DNA of 64,000 bases. Source: Rheinheimera pacifica. GTDB taxonomy: Bacteria; Pseudomonadota; Gammaproteobacteria; Enterobacterales; Alteromonadaceae. The notes beneath the pieces are model-generated. The model saw only the letters and a program-made list of their open reading frames with translations. It was not told the DNA's origin and searched no databases. Positions 33,913 to 42,923 of this stretch are shown in pieces; positions within the stretch are counted from its first letter, which is position 1; every line of letters starts with the position of its first letter. A program made the position numbers and the translations under genes. The DNA lies in NCBI RefSeq assembly GCF_900108485.1, contig NZ_FNXF01000001.1, positions 1 to 64,000 on the forward strand, given 5' to 3'.

Positions 33913-34809
33913 ATGCGCGTTAGCAGCAATCAGTATCATTTAACCACGATTCGCAATATTCAGCAGTCTACTGCCGAGTACAGTAAGTTATCTACCCAGC
34001 TGGCCACCAATCAGCGGATACAAAAGCCGTCAGATGACCCCTTAGGTTCGGTGATGCTGTTAACATTAAACAGCGAGCTGACGAAACTGGATCAGTACAA
34101 ATCGAATATGAATGCTGTGCATTTTAATCTGGGCCAGCAGGAAACTCAGTTAAGCAGCATTGTAAATACGCTGTCTTCAGTGCAGGAAATCGTCACCACT
34201 GCGGCAGACGGTTCTATGGGTCAGGCCGAGCTGGAAGCCTTTAGCCAGGAATTGGCGGTGTTAATGCCGGCTATTGTCGATTTACTTAATGCCAAAGATG
34301 GCAACGGCAATTATTACTTTTCAGGCAGTTTAACTGACGTTAAACCGTTTGAGCGCGATGCACTGGGCGTATATCAGTACAACGGCGACAACCGCGTGCG
34401 TCAGATTGCGGTGTCAGATAACTCCAGTGTGCCGGGCAATATTGTTGGCAGCGCGTTGGACCCAGGCGTAAATTTCTTAAATCAAATGCAAACTTATCTG
34501 GATTTAATCAGCACGGCGCCGGCTGGCGGTGTGGGTGACGAGTCCCGCGATATGCTGGGCCATATCAGTAGCTTTCTGGCTACGGTAAGCGGTGAGATCA
34601 CCCGCATTGGTGGGACTTTAGCCTCGCTGGACGAAATGGCACTGGGTAATGATGATATAGCACTATTTACCGAGACACTGCGTGATGACATTAAAGAAGT
34701 AGACTACCCGGAAGCCTACGTCAAAATGAATCAGGCGATGGCGTCTTATGAGTCGTCGCTGAAAGTATATTCCAGCGTCTCCAGGCTTACCTTGTTTTCC
34801 TATGTTTAA
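33913..34809 (+). CDS. flgL: Hook-filament junction protein FlgL (lateral)
   Basis: A 298-residue HAP3 with flagellin-like ends: MRVSSNQYHLTTIRNIQQST at the start and PEAYVKMNQAMASYESSLKV near the end. I chose the ATG at 33913, with GAGG upstream, over a GTG two codons earlier. FlgL joins FlgK to the flagellin filament. The last standard gene of the flgB-flgL series. Confidence 0.93.
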   Translation: MRVSSNQYHLTTIRNIQQSTAEYSKLSTQLATNQRIQKPSDDPLGSVMLLTLNSELTKLDQYKSNMNAVHFNLGQQETQLSSIVNTLSSVQEIVTTAADGSMGQAELEAFSQELAVLMPAIVDLLNAKDGNGNYYFSGSLTDVKPFERDALGVYQYNGDNRVRQIAVSDNSSVPGNIVGSALDPGVNFLNQMQTYLDLISTAPAGGVGDESRDMLGHISSFLATVSGEITRIGGTLASLDEMALGNDDIALFTETLRDDIKEVDYPEAYVKMNQAMASYESSLKVYSSVSRLTLFSYV

Positions 34810-34822
34810 GTAAGGCGCAGCT

Positions 34823-35848
34823 ATGCAGCTATCCGGTGCGGTTGATAAGGTCAGTAACAGTGCGCTAACGCCGTTAAATGCGGCTGATCGCGCTGCTGTG
34901 ATCAAGGCTGTTAGTGCTGACGATGCTGGCCGCACGGTTCCGGCATCGCGGCAATCGCGGCAGATACAGGTTTTAAGCAAATGGGCGCTGGCAGCAGATG
35001 TCAGTAAACAGCTTAGCCAGACTGATCAAACCGAGCGCAATATCCGCCAGGCATATCAGTCGCTGGAAAACCTGCGCCGGCAGCTGAATGCACCGGGTAA
35101 CAGCAAGTTATCAGCGCAACAACAGCAGCAGGCACAACAGCAGTTAGCCCAGCTGGAACAAAAACTCTCGCACAGTAGTTCAGGCCTTAATGCCGATTTA
35201 ACCCCGGCCAGTGCTCAACCTGCACCGGTAAAAGCCAGCCTGAGCCACAGCATAGATTTACTGTCAGAGCGGCGCCAAAACGAGCAGGTTAGTATTTTGC
35301 TGGGCCGCAGCGGCAGTGCTGTCAGTATCAGCTTACCGGCTGGGCAAAGCGCAGAGCAAAATCTGCACACAGTGCAGCAAGCCTTTGCCCGTCAGCAAAT
35401 CAGCGTTGGTAGTGATAATCTGCAACAGCTGTATTTCTCTGCCGAAGCGCGCGATGCCCGTAAATTGCAGGAGCCCTGGCTAATTAGTGGCCAGGGCGTG
35501 CGTGTTGCCGCAGGTAATCCGGTAAGTGTAAAACTGCAGGCTGCCGACAGCACACTGGCTCAGTTGGGTAAAGCGGCGACAACAGCCGACAATGTACAGG
35601 CCTATAGCCAGCAAATTCAGCTGGCGCAGCAACAATTAAAAGATGCGCTGGGTAAGGTACAGGCACAGCGTGCCGCGTTGCAGGCGCAACTGGTGGCTAT
35701 TTCGCAAAGCCAGAATGATAACACTGAACTGAATGCGCTAAGCCAGCAACTGCGTATTGCAATGCAAGGTGGCAGTAAAAGTGCGGTGTCGGTAGTGATG
35801 TCACAAGCCAATATTACCCGTAGCCTGGTTGAGTTTGGTTTGGGTTGA
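34823..35848 (+). CDS. Unknown Gln-rich helical protein in the flagellar operon
   Basis: A 341-residue soluble protein without signal peptide. It is rich in Gln, Ala and Ser and largely helical. Coiled-coil stretches lie at about 70-120 (QQQQQAQQQLAQLEQKL) and 255-310 (YSQQIQLAQQQLKDALG). A beta-rich middle of about 60 residues (NEQVSILLGRSGSAVSI) resembles nothing I know. It lies 13 bp after flgL and 7 bp before the Maf-like gene. It might be a secreted axial or hook-associated accessory protein, or a glycosylation partner. Function unknown. Confidence 0.6.
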   Translation: MQLSGAVDKVSNSALTPLNAADRAAVIKAVSADDAGRTVPASRQSRQIQVLSKWALAADVSKQLSQTDQTERNIRQAYQSLENLRRQLNAPGNSKLSAQQQQQAQQQLAQLEQKLSHSSSGLNADLTPASAQPAPVKASLSHSIDLLSERRQNEQVSILLGRSGSAVSISLPAGQSAEQNLHTVQQAFARQQISVGSDNLQQLYFSAEARDARKLQEPWLISGQGVRVAAGNPVSVKLQAADSTLAQLGKAATTADNVQAYSQQIQLAQQQLKDALGKVQAQRAALQAQLVAISQSQNDNTELNALSQQLRIAMQGGSKSAVSVVMSQANITRSLVEFGLG

Positions 35849-35855
35849 CAGAGTA

Positions 35856-37163
35856 ATGATTAACGACTGTTTTGCGCAAAATATGCGCGTAATTGCCAGC
35901 CGCTGGCCCACACTGGCAGATGTTTTACAACAGGCTGCCGCTGAACAACACCGCCCGGCAGTACAACTGATAGAAGGGCAGGATAATACCCTGCTGATTA
36001 ACGGTATTCAGCTAACCAGCCGTCATAACCGGCAGCAGGAAGCCTTACAACAAATCAGTAAATTGCCGCGACATTATCCGCATATTACCCTGTACGGTAC
36101 CGGCCTTGGCGATATGCAGCAACAGTTGCTTAGCCGCGAACGGCTGCAACAGCTGAATGTGTGTATCTTAAATGAATATATTTTTGCGCTGGTGCTGCAA
36201 TTACTTGATCAGCGGCACTGGCTCAGTGACAGCCGGGTAACGTTACAGCTGGCGGCCAGCCAGAGCGATATTCAGCTGCCATTTGCCGTGTTGCCCTCTG
36301 AGTTAGTATTGGCCAGTGATGGCAGTATGAAAATTCGTGATCGCTTGTACAGCGAGCTGGAAGCCGGTTACGCCGCGCAGCGCTTAAAGCAGGACATCAG
36401 TGCTTTTTTGCCGCGTTTGCAGCAAAACCAGCCATTCTGGCAACACGACCTGCCGGTGCAGGCATTGTTTAACTCATTAGCGCCAGAGAAAGACGTTTAT
36501 GTGATCGGTGCCGGCCCTTCGCTGGAGCAACATTACGGCTTTATCAAGCAAGCGCAGCAACAGCATAATGCACCTGTGCTTATTTGCGTAGATACTGCAG
36601 TAGCAGCTTTGCTGTCGCAGGATATCCGGCCGGATATTATTGTCAGCCGCGACCATAAAATCACATTACAGCATTTGCCCTGCAGCAGCTTAACACCGGC
36701 CAGTAGTTTGGTGTATTTCCCGCTGGCGAACCCCGAATTGTTACAACATTTCCCAGGCAAACGTTACGTAGCCTTGAGCGACGGTGCGGTTTTCGACCCG
36801 GTACGCAAACAATTAGCTGCCGCAGCGTTATTCAGCCATGGCAGTGTAATACACCCCGCGGTAGATTTGGCTGTAAAAATGGGCGCAAAGCGTGTGCTGT
36901 TGTTTGGTGCTGACTTTGCCTTTAGCCATAATAAAACTCATGCCAGCTGGCAAAACGGTGCTTTAGGGCCCGGGTATCAGGCTGCAACCGAACAGGTTAT
37001 TAATGGTTTTGGCGAAAAAGTACCCACCTTACGCAATTTGCTTACTTACCTGACCGGCTTAGAGCGTTATATCAGCAAACAATCTGCAGTCAGGTTTTTT
37101 AACACCTCGAAAGCCGGTGCGGTAATTGCCGGCACGCAATACCATACGGAGCTTACAACCTAA
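35856..37163 (+). CDS. maf: Maf-type flagellin glycosyltransferase (MptE-like / DUF115)
   Basis: A 435-residue protein with an ATG at 35856. The central domain has the family motif DVYVIGAGPSLEQHYGFIKQ, followed by APVLICVDTAVAAL, RPDIIVSRDHK and a later GAKRVLLFGADFAFSHNKTH. These match the motility-associated factor (Maf/DUF115) enzymes that put nonulosonic acids on flagellin Ser/Thr. It should act in the cytoplasm on LafA before export. Sugar-biosynthesis genes (pse/neu/leg) are not in the window, so the donor is made elsewhere. It overlaps the next gene by 1 bp. Confidence 0.75.
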   Translation: MINDCFAQNMRVIASRWPTLADVLQQAAAEQHRPAVQLIEGQDNTLLINGIQLTSRHNRQQEALQQISKLPRHYPHITLYGTGLGDMQQQLLSRERLQQLNVCILNEYIFALVLQLLDQRHWLSDSRVTLQLAASQSDIQLPFAVLPSELVLASDGSMKIRDRLYSELEAGYAAQRLKQDISAFLPRLQQNQPFWQHDLPVQALFNSLAPEKDVYVIGAGPSLEQHYGFIKQAQQQHNAPVLICVDTAVAALLSQDIRPDIIVSRDHKITLQHLPCSSLTPASSLVYFPLANPELLQHFPGKRYVALSDGAVFDPVRKQLAAAALFSHGSVIHPAVDLAVKMGAKRVLLFGADFAFSHNKTHASWQNGALGPGYQAATEQVINGFGEKVPTLRNLLTYLTGLERYISKQSAVRFFNTSKAGAVIAGTQYHTELTT

Positions 37164-37429
37164 TGCCCACTGTTGCTCAATGCGGGCAGCACGCCAAAAC
37201 GCTGGCGCTGCAGTTCCGGCTTGGTATAACCACGCAACCGGCACTTGAACTGGCAGACCTTGCCGGGCAACTTATTACGTTGTTTGCCAGCGCCACACCA
37301 CAACAGATCGCTCAGTTACAGCAATTGTTAACGGCAGTGCTGCAGTGCCAGCAAAACCGCGACTGGTCAGGTCTGGCAGATTATCTTGAGTACGAGCTGC
37401 AGGAACTGCTGGCAGGCTCCTCAGCCTGA
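37163..37429 (+). CDS. Small helical protein coupled to the Maf gene
   Basis: An 88-residue protein whose ATG shares a base with the Maf stop codon (TAATG), so translation is coupled. It is helical and acidic at the end (WSGLADYLEYELQELLAG), with no cysteine cluster or membrane segment. I do not recognise it. Size and position suggest a chaperone or activator of the glycosyltransferase or of flagellin. A FliT/FliS-like fold is possible but unproven. Confidence 0.55.
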   Translation: MPTVAQCGQHAKTLALQFRLGITTQPALELADLAGQLITLFASATPQQIAQLQQLLTAVLQCQQNRDWSGLADYLEYELQELLAGSSA

Positions 37430-37446
37430 TTTCGCTGGTCAACAAG

Positions 37447-37474
37447 TAAAATTAACCCTAATATAGGGTAATAA
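37447..37474 (+). promoter_or_regulatory. Candidate promoter/operator of the eight-gene VWA operon
   Basis: The 139-bp gap before the insert contains the inverted repeat ACCCTA-ATA-TAGGGT (37455-37469), overlapping TAATAT, which could be a -10 box. TAAAATTA (37447-37454), then 12 bp, then GGTAATAA (37467-37474) is a loose match to a sigma-28 promoter (TAAAGTTT-N11-GCCGATAA). Neither reading is strong, but it is the only sizeable gap at the head of the operon. Confidence 0.35.
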
Positions 37475-37568
37475 TACAGAGCTAACCTGCTGTCTTGTAT
37501 TGTTGTCTGCCAGCCTGAGATGCAACCGACAATGTGATACATTCAGCCTTGCCGGTAAGGAGTAAAGG

Positions 37569-38120
37569 ATGCCCAGCGAAACTATTTTCCGCGGCCCATT
37601 ATGGTTGTTCAGCTTCTCGTTAATGTCATTGACACTTCCAGCCTGTGCCCAGCAAACTCAGCCGCCAGCACCTTCAGCCGGAGCTGTAACATCATATGGC
37701 GATTGCTCAATGATTAATTTTAAAGATATTGATGGCAGCGAGCTGACCAAAGCCGAGCTACTGGAGCGCATGGACGCCGATTTTGCCGCCAATCTGAATC
37801 AAAGTGAAAAATGTATGGCTGAGGCAATAAACAGCGGTGCCGGGCGGATCAGTGCCGCAGGCGCCGGAGCTGGCAGCGTGGCTGATGCCGCCGCTGGCAC
37901 TAATGAACAGGCCGCGCAGTCAGACGGTACTGAACAGACACAAAATGCTGATAGTGCTAAAGAGTCTGAAAGCTCACCGTCAAAAGCAACACAAAAAGGC
38001 AAAGCCCAGCAAGGTAACTCTGCAGTGTGTGACACGGTGAAACAAGGCCTGGCGGGCGCGACGACTGACACTGAGAAAAAACATTTCAGCGCTTTGATGA
38101 CACAATATGGCTGTGAATAA
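37569..38120 (+). CDS. Secreted low-complexity protein, first gene of the VWA/TolQ-like operon
   Basis: A 183-residue exported protein. The signal region ends in SLTLPACAQ; the Cys could make it a lipoprotein. A short folded N-terminal part contains CSMINFKDIDGSELTKAELL and one further Cys (EKCMAEA). Then comes a Gly/Ala-rich and Ser/Glu/Lys-rich linker (about 90-150). A C-terminal motif of about 30 residues has two cysteines (AVCDTVKQGLAGA and TQYGCE), so two disulfides are possible. AAGGAG precedes the ATG. The last 14 bp overlap a potential upstream start of the next gene. Family unknown. Confidence 0.6.
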   Translation: MPSETIFRGPLWLFSFSLMSLTLPACAQQTQPPAPSAGAVTSYGDCSMINFKDIDGSELTKAELLERMDADFAANLNQSEKCMAEAINSGAGRISAAGAGAGSVADAAAGTNEQAAQSDGTEQTQNADSAKESESSPSKATQKGKAQQGNSAVCDTVKQGLAGATTDTEKKHFSALMTQYGCE

Positions 38121-38139
38121 TTTAGAAATGGAGCTGGCA

Positions 38140-39426
38140 ATGCAACCTCGTTCTCTTTTGCAACACCATAAACACTGGCTGGCGGCTGCCTGCGCCCTGC
38201 TGGCTCTGGCAATTAGTGGTTGTCAGTCTACCCAGACTAATGTTAGCAGCGTAGGCCCTGCTATTGGCGGCCAGCCAAAAACAGCGGAGCTGGGTAAGAC
38301 AGAGCGTGAGTTTAAGTATCAGTCGGCTATTTATCTGAATGTGGCCGTGCCGGTATTTGACCCGGGCATTCCGCTGGATGCCAAAGGCAATATTAATGAC
38401 AAAAAAGTGGCTGAAGAAGATATCTGGCCACAGGTACGGCGGCTGGAAGCAAACCGCTTTGCCATTGACACCAAAAAAGCACTGGCAGCGACCAAAGTAT
38501 TTGGTTCGATCAATGTTACGCCGGATGCGTCAGTTTCTGCCGATGTGTATGTACTTGGCAAAATAAATTATTCTGATACCGAAACGGTGCGCATCAGCGT
38601 ACGGGTGATGGATGCTACTAACGATATCTGGGGAGAAAAGACCTTTGAGCATCAGGTAGGTGAAGCCTTTTACCGCGATGCGCTGCGTAAAGATCAAAAC
38701 CCTTACTCGCCGGTATTTAACGATATTGCCGCTTACGTTTACGACTTGCTGATTAAAAAATCAGAGGCAGACAAAAAGAAAATTCAGCAGGTGTCTGACT
38801 TGCGCTATGCCGCTATGTACAGTCAGGAAGCCTTTGCACCTTATATTGTCAGCAAAAGAAAAGGCTTTACCTCCCGGCAAACCGTATATGATCTGAACGG
38901 CGTACCAGCCGCAAACGATCCTATGCTGCAACGGGTAAACCTACTGCAGGCAAAAGATGAGCAGTTTATTGACCAACTGCAAGACAGCTATGAAGCCTTT
39001 TATGCCGAATCAGACGAAGCCTATCGCAAATATCAGCGCGAAACCCTGCCGATTGCTGCTGATATCAGGAAGAAAAAAGCCGAACGCGCTACCCAGCAAC
39101 TGGTAGCTGCCGGCAGTGCCGTGCTGGGCATTATGCTGGTGAAGAACTCTAATTCTGCTATCGGTGAAGTAGGTGCTATTGCTGCGGGGGCAGCAGCAAT
39201 TTACAGCCTTAGCCAGGCAATACAAACAAACCGCGAGCTGAGTGCACAGCGCGATGTGCTCAGTGAAATGGGGCAAAGCCTGGATATTAAGGTAACACCC
39301 CAGGTGGTGGAACTGAACGAGCAGAGTATTGAGCTTAAAGGTACGGCTACTGAGCAATACACCCAGTTAAGACAAAAGCTGTTAGAGATTTATCAGATAG
39401 AAGCAACACCAAATCAGCAGCTGTAA
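38140..39426 (+). CDS. Predicted outer-membrane lipoprotein of the VWA/TolQ-like operon
   Basis: A 428-residue lipoprotein. The ATG at 38140 has GGAG 7 bases upstream, although the frame opens at 38107. The signal peptide ends in LALAISGC, the lipidation Cys. Residues about 60-210 form an alpha/beta domain (AIYLNVAVPVFDPGIPLD, ADVYVLGKINYSDTETVRIS, VMDATNDIWGEKTFEHQVGE) reminiscent of CsgG/LpoB-like lipoproteins. A helical middle follows. Near residue 330 is a hydrophobic Ala/Gly stretch (AAGSAVLGIMLV and AIAAGAAAIYSL) that might insert in a membrane. It could be the outer-membrane anchor or pore of the machine. Function unknown. Confidence 0.65.
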   Translation: MQPRSLLQHHKHWLAAACALLALAISGCQSTQTNVSSVGPAIGGQPKTAELGKTEREFKYQSAIYLNVAVPVFDPGIPLDAKGNINDKKVAEEDIWPQVRRLEANRFAIDTKKALAATKVFGSINVTPDASVSADVYVLGKINYSDTETVRISVRVMDATNDIWGEKTFEHQVGEAFYRDALRKDQNPYSPVFNDIAAYVYDLLIKKSEADKKKIQQVSDLRYAAMYSQEAFAPYIVSKRKGFTSRQTVYDLNGVPAANDPMLQRVNLLQAKDEQFIDQLQDSYEAFYAESDEAYRKYQRETLPIAADIRKKKAERATQQLVAAGSAVLGIMLVKNSNSAIGEVGAIAAGAAAIYSLSQAIQTNRELSAQRDVLSEMGQSLDIKVTPQVVELNEQSIELKGTATEQYTQLRQKLLEIYQIEATPNQQL

Positions 39427-39458
39427 AGATGTCTTAAGCTTCAGGCAAGGAACCGGAT

Positions 39459-40901
39459 GTGGCAGCGTTAGATGATGTAATAAACCACGATAAACAGTCA
39501 CAAAAGGCGTTTTATATCAAAGTAATAACCGGCTTTTTTGCCGTGTTATTGCTATTGGTTGTAGTGTGGCTGGCGTTAAACTGGTTTGCCGCTTCGGCTT
39601 CGGCTCCGGTCGCTGGTGCTGCACCGGGCGCTCCGTTATCTGCAACGTCCGGGCCTGCTGCGTCAGGCATACCGGATGAACAAGCCCGCAAAGCGTTACA
39701 GCAGCTGCTGTCAGACACCAATAATCAGGTTAATCAGCTGGCAGCTGATCCGTATCTTGTTGCCTGGCAAAGCGCTGCGGTAAATACCTTAGTGCAAAAC
39801 ATGCAGCAAGCTTACCGCTTGTATGGCCAGCAGCTTTACAGCGAAACCGGCACCTTGCTGCGCGATATTCAGCAGCAAAGCAGCGCGTTGCAACAAAACT
39901 ATACCCAGGCTTATGAAACAGCTTATCAAACGGCCAGTGCCGCTTTTGCCAATACCGATCTGCCAGTGGCCCAACTTAATAACAGCCGGGCACTGGCAGT
40001 AAACCCGTTATATGCGCCGGCATTACAGTTGCAGCAGCGGCTGGATGTGGCAACGCAAGTGCAGGAACTGTGGCAACAGGTACGGGTAGCGCAGCTGGAA
40101 AACAATGTCAGTAAGCAAAAAACATTGCTGGAGAGCATTCGCCGGTTAGATCCGGCAGAGCAACAGGCGCAGCAACGTTTGGCTGCGTTAAACCAGCAAG
40201 CGCAGCAACAATCATTTGCTGATGTTGTGGCGCAGGCCGTTGCCGCATTGGATCAGGCCGATTACGCCACTGCCCGCCAGGCATTAGCCCGGGCGCGCAG
40301 CATTGATAGCAGCCGCTCAGAATTAGTGAATTTGCAGCGCCGGCTCGATAGCGCCGAAAAAGCCGGTGCTGCCGCGCAGGCAGAGCAGCAAATTCAGGTA
40401 TTTATTGAGGTTGATGAATGGCCGACAGTAAAAATGCTGGCAGAAAATGGCCTGAAGTTAAACGCCGATAACCCGGTGTTGCAGCAGGCGTTGCAAAACG
40501 CTAATCAGATTATTCAGGCCGGGCAGCGGTTGCAGTCATTTTTAGCCAGTCCACAACGCCTTACTGATGCCAATATCCGCCAGCGCGCCAATGAAGCAAT
40601 AGCGGCAGCCCAGCCGTTAATAACGCAAAGCGACAAGCTGGCACAGCAGCTTAACCAGTTACAAAGCTTGCTGCAGGCCCAGGCGCAACCGGTGGCTGTG
40701 CTGGTAAAAAGCGATGGCCGCACCAGTATCCGGGTGCTTGGTGTGGGCCATGTCGGTGAAGTAAAAGAAAAAACCATTAACCTGCTACCAGGCACTTATC
40801 AGTTTGAAGGCAGCTGTAAAGGCTATCGTACTGAAATTATCAGCGTTGAAGTTAGCCCGGCTATGCCTGCTGTACAGCTACAATGCAAAACCCGGATCTG
40901 A
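39459..40901 (+). CDS. Membrane-anchored helical-repeat protein of the VWA/TolQ-like operon
   Basis: A 480-residue protein with a GTG start after AAGGAA. An N-terminal cytoplasmic tail is followed by one membrane helix (about 23-43, FFAVLLLLVVVWLALNWF) and a long periplasmic, Gln-rich helical part. That part looks TPR-like (about 120-380; repeats such as ALDQADYATARQALARARSI). The last 75 residues form a PEGA-like beta module (TINLLPGTYQFEGSCKGYRT, then ISVEVSPAMPAVQLQC). It is probably a periplasmic scaffold, topologically a twin of the next protein. Gap to the next gene is 12 bp. Confidence 0.65.
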   Translation: MAALDDVINHDKQSQKAFYIKVITGFFAVLLLLVVVWLALNWFAASASAPVAGAAPGAPLSATSGPAASGIPDEQARKALQQLLSDTNNQVNQLAADPYLVAWQSAAVNTLVQNMQQAYRLYGQQLYSETGTLLRDIQQQSSALQQNYTQAYETAYQTASAAFANTDLPVAQLNNSRALAVNPLYAPALQLQQRLDVATQVQELWQQVRVAQLENNVSKQKTLLESIRRLDPAEQQAQQRLAALNQQAQQQSFADVVAQAVAALDQADYATARQALARARSIDSSRSELVNLQRRLDSAEKAGAAAQAEQQIQVFIEVDEWPTVKMLAENGLKLNADNPVLQQALQNANQIIQAGQRLQSFLASPQRLTDANIRQRANEAIAAAQPLITQSDKLAQQLNQLQSLLQAQAQPVAVLVKSDGRTSIRVLGVGHVGEVKEKTINLLPGTYQFEGSCKGYRTEIISVEVSPAMPAVQLQCKTRI

Positions 40902-40913
40902 GAGGAATAAGCA

Positions 40914-42893
40914 GTGAGTCGGATTGATACGTCTATCGCATCAGATAAACGCAAGCGCAAATGGATCGTGCTCAGTAGTATTGTGCTGTTGGCTCTGGTT
41001 ATGGCCAGCTATCTGGCCTGGCTGTTTTTATTAAAAGGTTTTACCGTAACGGTGCACCCGGCAGAGGCCGCGCAAACCCAGCGTTTTGCGGTAGCGTCGG
41101 GCAGCGGCTTTTTTATTGAAAATAAACTCTATATGTTGGGCCCGCGCGCTGAAATTGTGATCAGTGCCGATAAATTTGAGCCGTTGCAACGGCTGGTGTT
41201 AAGCAGTGAGCAAAGCAACCTCAGTGTTACGCTACAGCCAATGCCTGCCAGTATTAAGCTGGACACCGTGCCAGCAGTGGCGGATATCAGCTGGACAGTC
41301 AATGGCCAGTTGTACAGCCAGGGCCCTATGCTTACAGGCCGTTTTGCGCCGGGTGAGTATCAAATTAGTGCAGAACAGCCGTATTTTCAGCCGCAAAGCC
41401 TGACACTGACAGCCGCTATTGCCGATGATATTGCCCAAACGCTGACATTAACGCCGGTGCAGGGGGAACTGACACTGGCGTCGCGCCCGGCAGGGGCAAG
41501 CGTTACGGTAAATGGTCAGGTTGTCGGTAAAACACCGTTAATTTTACCGCAAAACGGTGGCAGCTATCAGGTGCAGGTTAACCTGGAGGGCTACGAGCCG
41601 GTGCAGGATACTATCGACATAAGCTATCGTCAGCCCAAAGCGGCACGGGATTATTTTTTACAGCCACTGCAAGCTGTACTCACCATAGCCACTACGCCAC
41701 AAGACGGCGTACTGCTTTTAAATGGTAAACCGGCCAGTAGCCCGGCCAGTATTGATGCCGGTAAAGCTTATACCGTGCGCTATGAAAAAGCCGGTTACCT
41801 GGCGCAATCGCAAAACGTTACGCTAAAACCGGCTGAGCAACGTACACTGAATTTTGAGCTGAAAGCAGAAATGGGCCAGGTGCGTTTTAGTGCTAATCAT
41901 ACGGCCGATGTACTGATTAATGGCAAGATGGTAGGGCAAACTCCGCTAACCTTGTCGTTGCAGGCATTAGCGCAGAATGTTGAATTTCGTAAAACCGGTT
42001 ACCGTACCGTCAGCCGAACTGTTACGCCCAGCCAGCGGCAAACGCAAACCGTACAAGCCGACATGCTGACAGAATTCGACGCCCGCCGCCGTGAAGGTAA
42101 ACCATTATTTGCCCAAACACTGGGCATTAATCTTATTGAAGTACAACTTAAAGCTTTTACCATGGGCTCACCGGCCAACGAGGCAGATCGGGGCCGCAAT
42201 GAGCACCCGCTTAATGTTAATTTCAGCCGTAATATCTGGGTGTCGGCCCATGAGATCACAGAAGCACAGTATGGTGCTTTTAAAGGGCAAACCGGCGGCT
42301 CAGCCCTGCCAGTAACCCAGGTATCCTGGTTGGACGCCGTTAAATTCAGCAACTGGTTAAGCGTGCAGGAAGGGCTGGCAGCGTTTTATAACCTGCAAGG
42401 CGACAGGGTGGTGGGCATTAACGCCGATAGCCCAGGCTACCGGCTGTTAACCGAAGCCGAATGGGAGTTTATTGCCAAGCACAACCGGCGCGCCGCCAGA
42501 ACGACTTATGTGTGGGGCAGCGAAGATAGGTTGCGCGATAAGCAGGGTAACTTTGCCGATAAGTCGGTACAGGGCCAGCAAACTTTCTTTTTCCGCGATT
42601 ATAACGATGGCTTTGCCGGTAAAGCGCCGGTAGGCAGCTTCCGCGCTGATCGGGCTGGTTTTTATGATCTGGACGGCAATGTACGCGAATGGGTGCATGA
42701 TGCTTACGCGGTAACCGCACCCGATACTACCAGGCAGTATACTGATTATCGCGGCGCTGCCAGTGGCCAGGGGCATGTGATAAAAGGGGCGTCGTATAAG
42801 TCTGGTCGCCTGAAGGAGCTCAGAGCCAGTATCCGTAACGAAGGCAACAGGCCGCAAGACGATGTTGGTTTTCGTATTGCCCGCTATCAATAG
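40914..42893 (+). CDS. PEGA-repeat protein with a C-terminal FGE/SUMF1-fold domain
   Basis: A 659-residue protein with a GTG start. One membrane helix (about 18-40) anchors it in the inner membrane. About four PEGA-type beta modules follow (about 45-390; for example RPAGASVTVNGQVVGKTPL and HTADVLINGKMVGQTPL). Residues about 400-659 are a formylglycine-generating-enzyme fold: FTMGSPANEADRGRNEHPLN, HEITEAQYGAF, YRLLTEAEWEFIA, DLDGNVREWVHDAY and VIKGASYKSGR. I see no cysteine in the protein, so the copper/cysteine chemistry of true FGE is unlikely. A structural or cell-wall/glycan-binding role, as in other PEGA and FGE-fold envelope proteins, fits better. Confidence 0.8.
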   Translation: MSRIDTSIASDKRKRKWIVLSSIVLLALVMASYLAWLFLLKGFTVTVHPAEAAQTQRFAVASGSGFFIENKLYMLGPRAEIVISADKFEPLQRLVLSSEQSNLSVTLQPMPASIKLDTVPAVADISWTVNGQLYSQGPMLTGRFAPGEYQISAEQPYFQPQSLTLTAAIADDIAQTLTLTPVQGELTLASRPAGASVTVNGQVVGKTPLILPQNGGSYQVQVNLEGYEPVQDTIDISYRQPKAARDYFLQPLQAVLTIATTPQDGVLLLNGKPASSPASIDAGKAYTVRYEKAGYLAQSQNVTLKPAEQRTLNFELKAEMGQVRFSANHTADVLINGKMVGQTPLTLSLQALAQNVEFRKTGYRTVSRTVTPSQRQTQTVQADMLTEFDARRREGKPLFAQTLGINLIEVQLKAFTMGSPANEADRGRNEHPLNVNFSRNIWVSAHEITEAQYGAFKGQTGGSALPVTQVSWLDAVKFSNWLSVQEGLAAFYNLQGDRVVGINADSPGYRLLTEAEWEFIAKHNRRAARTTYVWGSEDRLRDKQGNFADKSVQGQQTFFFRDYNDGFAGKAPVGSFRADRAGFYDLDGNVREWVHDAYAVTAPDTTRQYTDYRGAASGQGHVIKGASYKSGRLKELRASIRNEGNRPQDDVGFRIARYQ

Positions 42894-42923
42894 TATTAAT
42901 AGTATCAATAGCAGGAGTTAACT

